7,223 bases of DNA from Planctomycetota bacterium (GTDB lineage: Bacteria > Planctomycetota > Phycisphaerae > UBA1845): the NCBI GenBank assembly GCA_022566435.1, contig JADFIX010000173.1:1-7223 (forward strand). The letters run 5' to 3'. Position 1 is the stretch's first letter; each line of letters opens with the position of its first letter. The translations under genes were made by a program, and so were the position numbers. The notes under the pieces were generated by a model. That model was not told the origin of the DNA. It made no database searches and worked only from the letters and a program-made list of their open reading frames with translations. Shown here one piece after another: positions 6,037-7,223 of this stretch.

Positions 6037-6452
6037 TGCGCAGTTACAGGATAAGAAGCTCGTCTTTCATACTCATCGGCGGCATTCTCGGCGGTTGCAT
6101 CACGATTAATTTGCCGGAGGAGGGAGTCCTAGGTGGCGGATCGTTTGTCGTGAACGGTGTGGCGGAGATCGTGGAGAACAACGGATCATGCGCCATTTGG
6201 CTGGCTGATGACGGCCGCCTATTCGTGTTGTTCCAGGATCCGCGCCTTCCAAACGACGACTTTGACGCCGTGACAACACCCGGAAGGCGCTCTCGGTTGG
6301 TCCTCGACCTCCGGTCCGCGCTTGGCGATCGCTGTCGAGAGGATGCGATCGCTGCGGTCGTCGATCGGGTTCTGGAAACCAACGGTCCAGGAGCGTCACG
6401 AATGATGAACGAAGTCGAGCTCGGGCTACAGAATACCGTGGAGCAGCCGTGA
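6036..6452 (+). CDS. Putative lipoprotein, unknown function
   Basis: This 138-residue protein has a clear lipoprotein signal: MRSYRIRSSSFILIGGILGG followed by Cys21 (lipobox LGGC). The mature chain begins with a Pro/Gly-rich spacer. It continues with alternating strand-like segments (VNGVAEIVENNGSCAIWLADDGRLFVLF; RSRLVLDLRSAL), which resemble a small beta-barrel or OB-like domain, and ends in a helical segment (DAIAAVVDRVLETN). Cys52 and Cys100 could form a disulfide in the periplasm. ATG 6036 is preferred over the adjoining TTG 6033 because GGAAGG (6026-6031) precedes it by four bases. It lies 129 bp downstream of DUF2950 with no terminator between, so it may share that transcript. No family is recognised and the fold is a guess. 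Confidence 0.72.
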   Translation: MRSYRIRSSSFILIGGILGGCITINLPEEGVLGGGSFVVNGVAEIVENNGSCAIWLADDGRLFVLFQDPRLPNDDFDAVTTPGRRSRLVLDLRSALGDRCREDAIAAVVDRVLETNGPGASRMMNEVELGLQNTVEQP

Positions 6453-6458
6453 AATAAC

Positions 6459-6554
6459 ATGGCGGCGTGGGTAGTCGAAACCCACGAAGGATCCGCGGCG
6501 TTTGTGAGTCGAGTCGAAGAAGTCGTCCAGGCTCGCGGCGCGAGAATCGTGTAA
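6459..6554 (+). CDS. Possible 31-residue small ORF or gene remnant
   Basis: Starting six bases after the lipoprotein stop, this frame encodes MAAWVVETHEGSAAFVSRVE followed by EVVQARGARIV. Its composition is protein-like and about 20 of 31 codons end in G or C. There is no ribosome site at a good distance (GGAG lies about 15 bases upstream). After the stop, protein-like sequence continues in other frames, so this could be the head of a small gene broken by a frameshift. The hairpin at 6466-6486 lies inside it. Chance remains a good explanation. Confidence 0.22.
   Translation: MAAWVVETHEGSAAFVSRVEEVVQARGARIV
6466..6486 (+). terminator. Hairpin 13 bases after the lipoprotein stop, no T-run
   Basis: CGTGGGT (6466-6472) and ACCCACG (6480-6486) form a perfect 7-bp stem around the seven-base loop AGTCGAA. 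Its place just after the lipoprotein gene would suit a 3' end, but no T-rich tract follows, so intrinsic termination is doubtful; it could protect the transcript end. It also falls inside the doubtful ORF at 6459. Confidence 0.3.
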
Positions 6555-6736
6555 GACGGAAGTTGACGCAACTCGCCTCCGAGACCTGGAAGGGGTTAGA
6601 CGGATCAATGCCTCGCCCAAAGCGTGAAAAGATTTCGCCGCACGATCATCACGGTTTCGGTTATAGTTTACCTCGCTAGGCGGAGACCGTATGCCGTCTG
6701 TTTCCAGTGTTTATCGAGCGGCCGAGCGATTCGAGG
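6555..6736 (+). other. Remaining gap before the MlaE-type gene
   Basis: Apart from the small ORF and hairpin described just upstream, no supported gene is present. Features are a 5-bp inverted repeat spanning its left edge (CTCGC 6532-6536, GCGAG 6540-6544), an isolated -10-like TATAGT at 6662-6667 without a matching -35, and a ribosome-site-like GGCGGAG at 6679-6685. A promoter for the permease gene may lie here but cannot be pinned down. Confidence 0.4.
6679..6685 (+). promoter_or_regulatory. Ribosome-site-like GGCGGAG facing an out-of-frame ATG
   Basis: GGCGGAG lies five bases before ATG 6691. That ATG opens a 43-codon frame (MPSVSSVYRAAERFEDD...) ending at 6822, in a different frame from the STAS domain. 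It is the best ribosome site in the area, so either the short frame is a leader peptide or the true gene start involves a base error between 6691 and about 6800. Confidence 0.3.
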
Positions 6737-7223
6737 ATGACCCCAACACCGACATCGAACACCTCAGCCGCCGTCGACAGAGGTGCTTTGTCTTTGGGGC
6801 GGGTGGCAGACGGCACGCTTGAATTGCGGCTATCCGGGCGTTGGTGCCTGGGGTGCGAGATGCCGGCCGCAGAGACCGTGGACGACCGGCTGAACGAGGA
6901 GTCAGCCATCAAATGCATCACATTTGATGTCGATGGAATTTCGGAATGGGACAGCGGCCTACTTGCCTTCTTGCTCAACGTCATCAAAATTTGTGAACGG
7001 CACAACGTGCAGATGGATAGGGATGCCCTCCTGCCGGGTGTGAGACGGCTGCTGACCCTGGCCACGGCCGTGCCGGAACAAAAAGGTACTCGGGGTCCGG
7101 CCCAGCGACGTCCCCTTCTTGTGCGGATTGGTGATGCGGCGATCGGCGTCGCGGTCGAAGGGGGCGATGCGAACGCGCAGGTCTTCCAGGTGCGCGACGG
7201 CGTCTTGGCGGAGCGCCAGGGCT
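6737..7223 (+). CDS. STAS-domain N-terminus of MlaE-type ABC permease (3' partial)
   Basis: The 162 codons visible encode the N-terminal STAS domain of the fused STAS-MlaE permeases, which take part in lipid transport between the membranes. Diagnostic segments are DGTLELRLSGRWCLG (about residues 25-39), ITFDVDGISEWDSGLLAFLL (about 61-80) with the STAS serine in WDSG, HNVQMDRDALLPGVRRLLTLA (about 88-108) and AVPEQKGT. The last part, PLLVRIGDAAIGV, is the linker that precedes the membrane domain in this family. The permease domain itself must lie beyond the window, so MlaE is inferred from the form of the STAS part. ATG 6737 is the first ATG in frame after the stop at 6677, but GAGG touches it directly, which is a poor spacing; GTG 6707 or CTG 6698 are in-frame alternatives. 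A partner ATPase and MCE-domain protein would be expected just downstream. Confidence 0.75.
   Translation, partial: MTPTPTSNTSAAVDRGALSLGRVADGTLELRLSGRWCLGCEMPAAETVDDRLNEESAIKCITFDVDGISEWDSGLLAFLLNVIKICERHNVQMDRDALLPGVRRLLTLATAVPEQKGTRGPAQRRPLLVRIGDAAIGVAVEGGDANAQVFQVRDGVLAERQG

Noticed and set aside
6563..6591. TTGACG as a -35 box for the MlaE-type gene
   Set aside because: No -10-like sequence follows at 16-18 bp.
6467..6679. 70-codon frame starting at GTG 6467
   Set aside because: Start is inside a hairpin with no ribosome site, and the N-terminal half is Arg/Ser-rich; only its second half is considered, as part of a possible broken gene.
1..7223. CRISPR array, tRNA/rRNA, insertion sequence or att site
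   Set aside because: No regularly spaced repeats, cloverleaf-like segments, transposase-like proteins or terminal inverted repeats were found by eye.

Overview
The window (about 58-60% GC by eye) is a densely packed, plus-strand stretch of a Gram-negative-type genome made almost entirely of cell-envelope genes. All supported genes run left to right. Exported lipoproteins, a DUF3300/DUF2950 pair and a STAS-MlaE permease start all imply an outer-membrane organism. Protein style (short lipoproteins without known domains, the ZnuA-like variant with a DPAFW segment) would suit a planctomycete or related phylum, but the sequence alone does not fix the taxon.

Region 1 (2-2553) is the end of an ABC-transporter operon: the 3' part of an ATPase of the LolD/MacB class, an FtsX-type permease whose TTG start overlaps the ATPase stop (TTGA), and, 21 bp later, a ZnuA/TroA-like metal-binding lipoprotein. 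The combination of a mechanotransmission-type (FtsX/MacB) ABC pair with a zinc-type solute-binding protein is the most interesting functional link here. The binding protein lacks two of the usual metal ligands and has a His-rich loop instead.

Region 2 (2685-3370) holds two uncharacterised lipoprotein genes overlapping by ATGA: a 171-codon protein with a C-terminal coiled coil, and a 57-residue mini-lipoprotein. They probably work as a pair.

Region 3 (3371-5906) starts with 342 bp of non-coding leader containing a plausible sigma-70 promoter, then DUF3300 (with a His cluster and a striking Arg/Gly tail) and DUF2950. These two families are commonly neighbours and both proteins are exported. 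The reading frame of DUF2950 stays open far back into the DUF3300 tail, which is a start-calling trap.

Region 4 (5907-6736) holds a possible 29-residue ORF coupled by TGATG to a 138-residue lipoprotein, then a 284-bp gap with a small hairpin and a possible short or broken gene. Region 5 (6737-7223) is the N-terminal STAS domain of an MlaE-type lipid-transport permease that runs off the window.

No tRNA, rRNA, CRISPR array, insertion sequence or integrase was seen.
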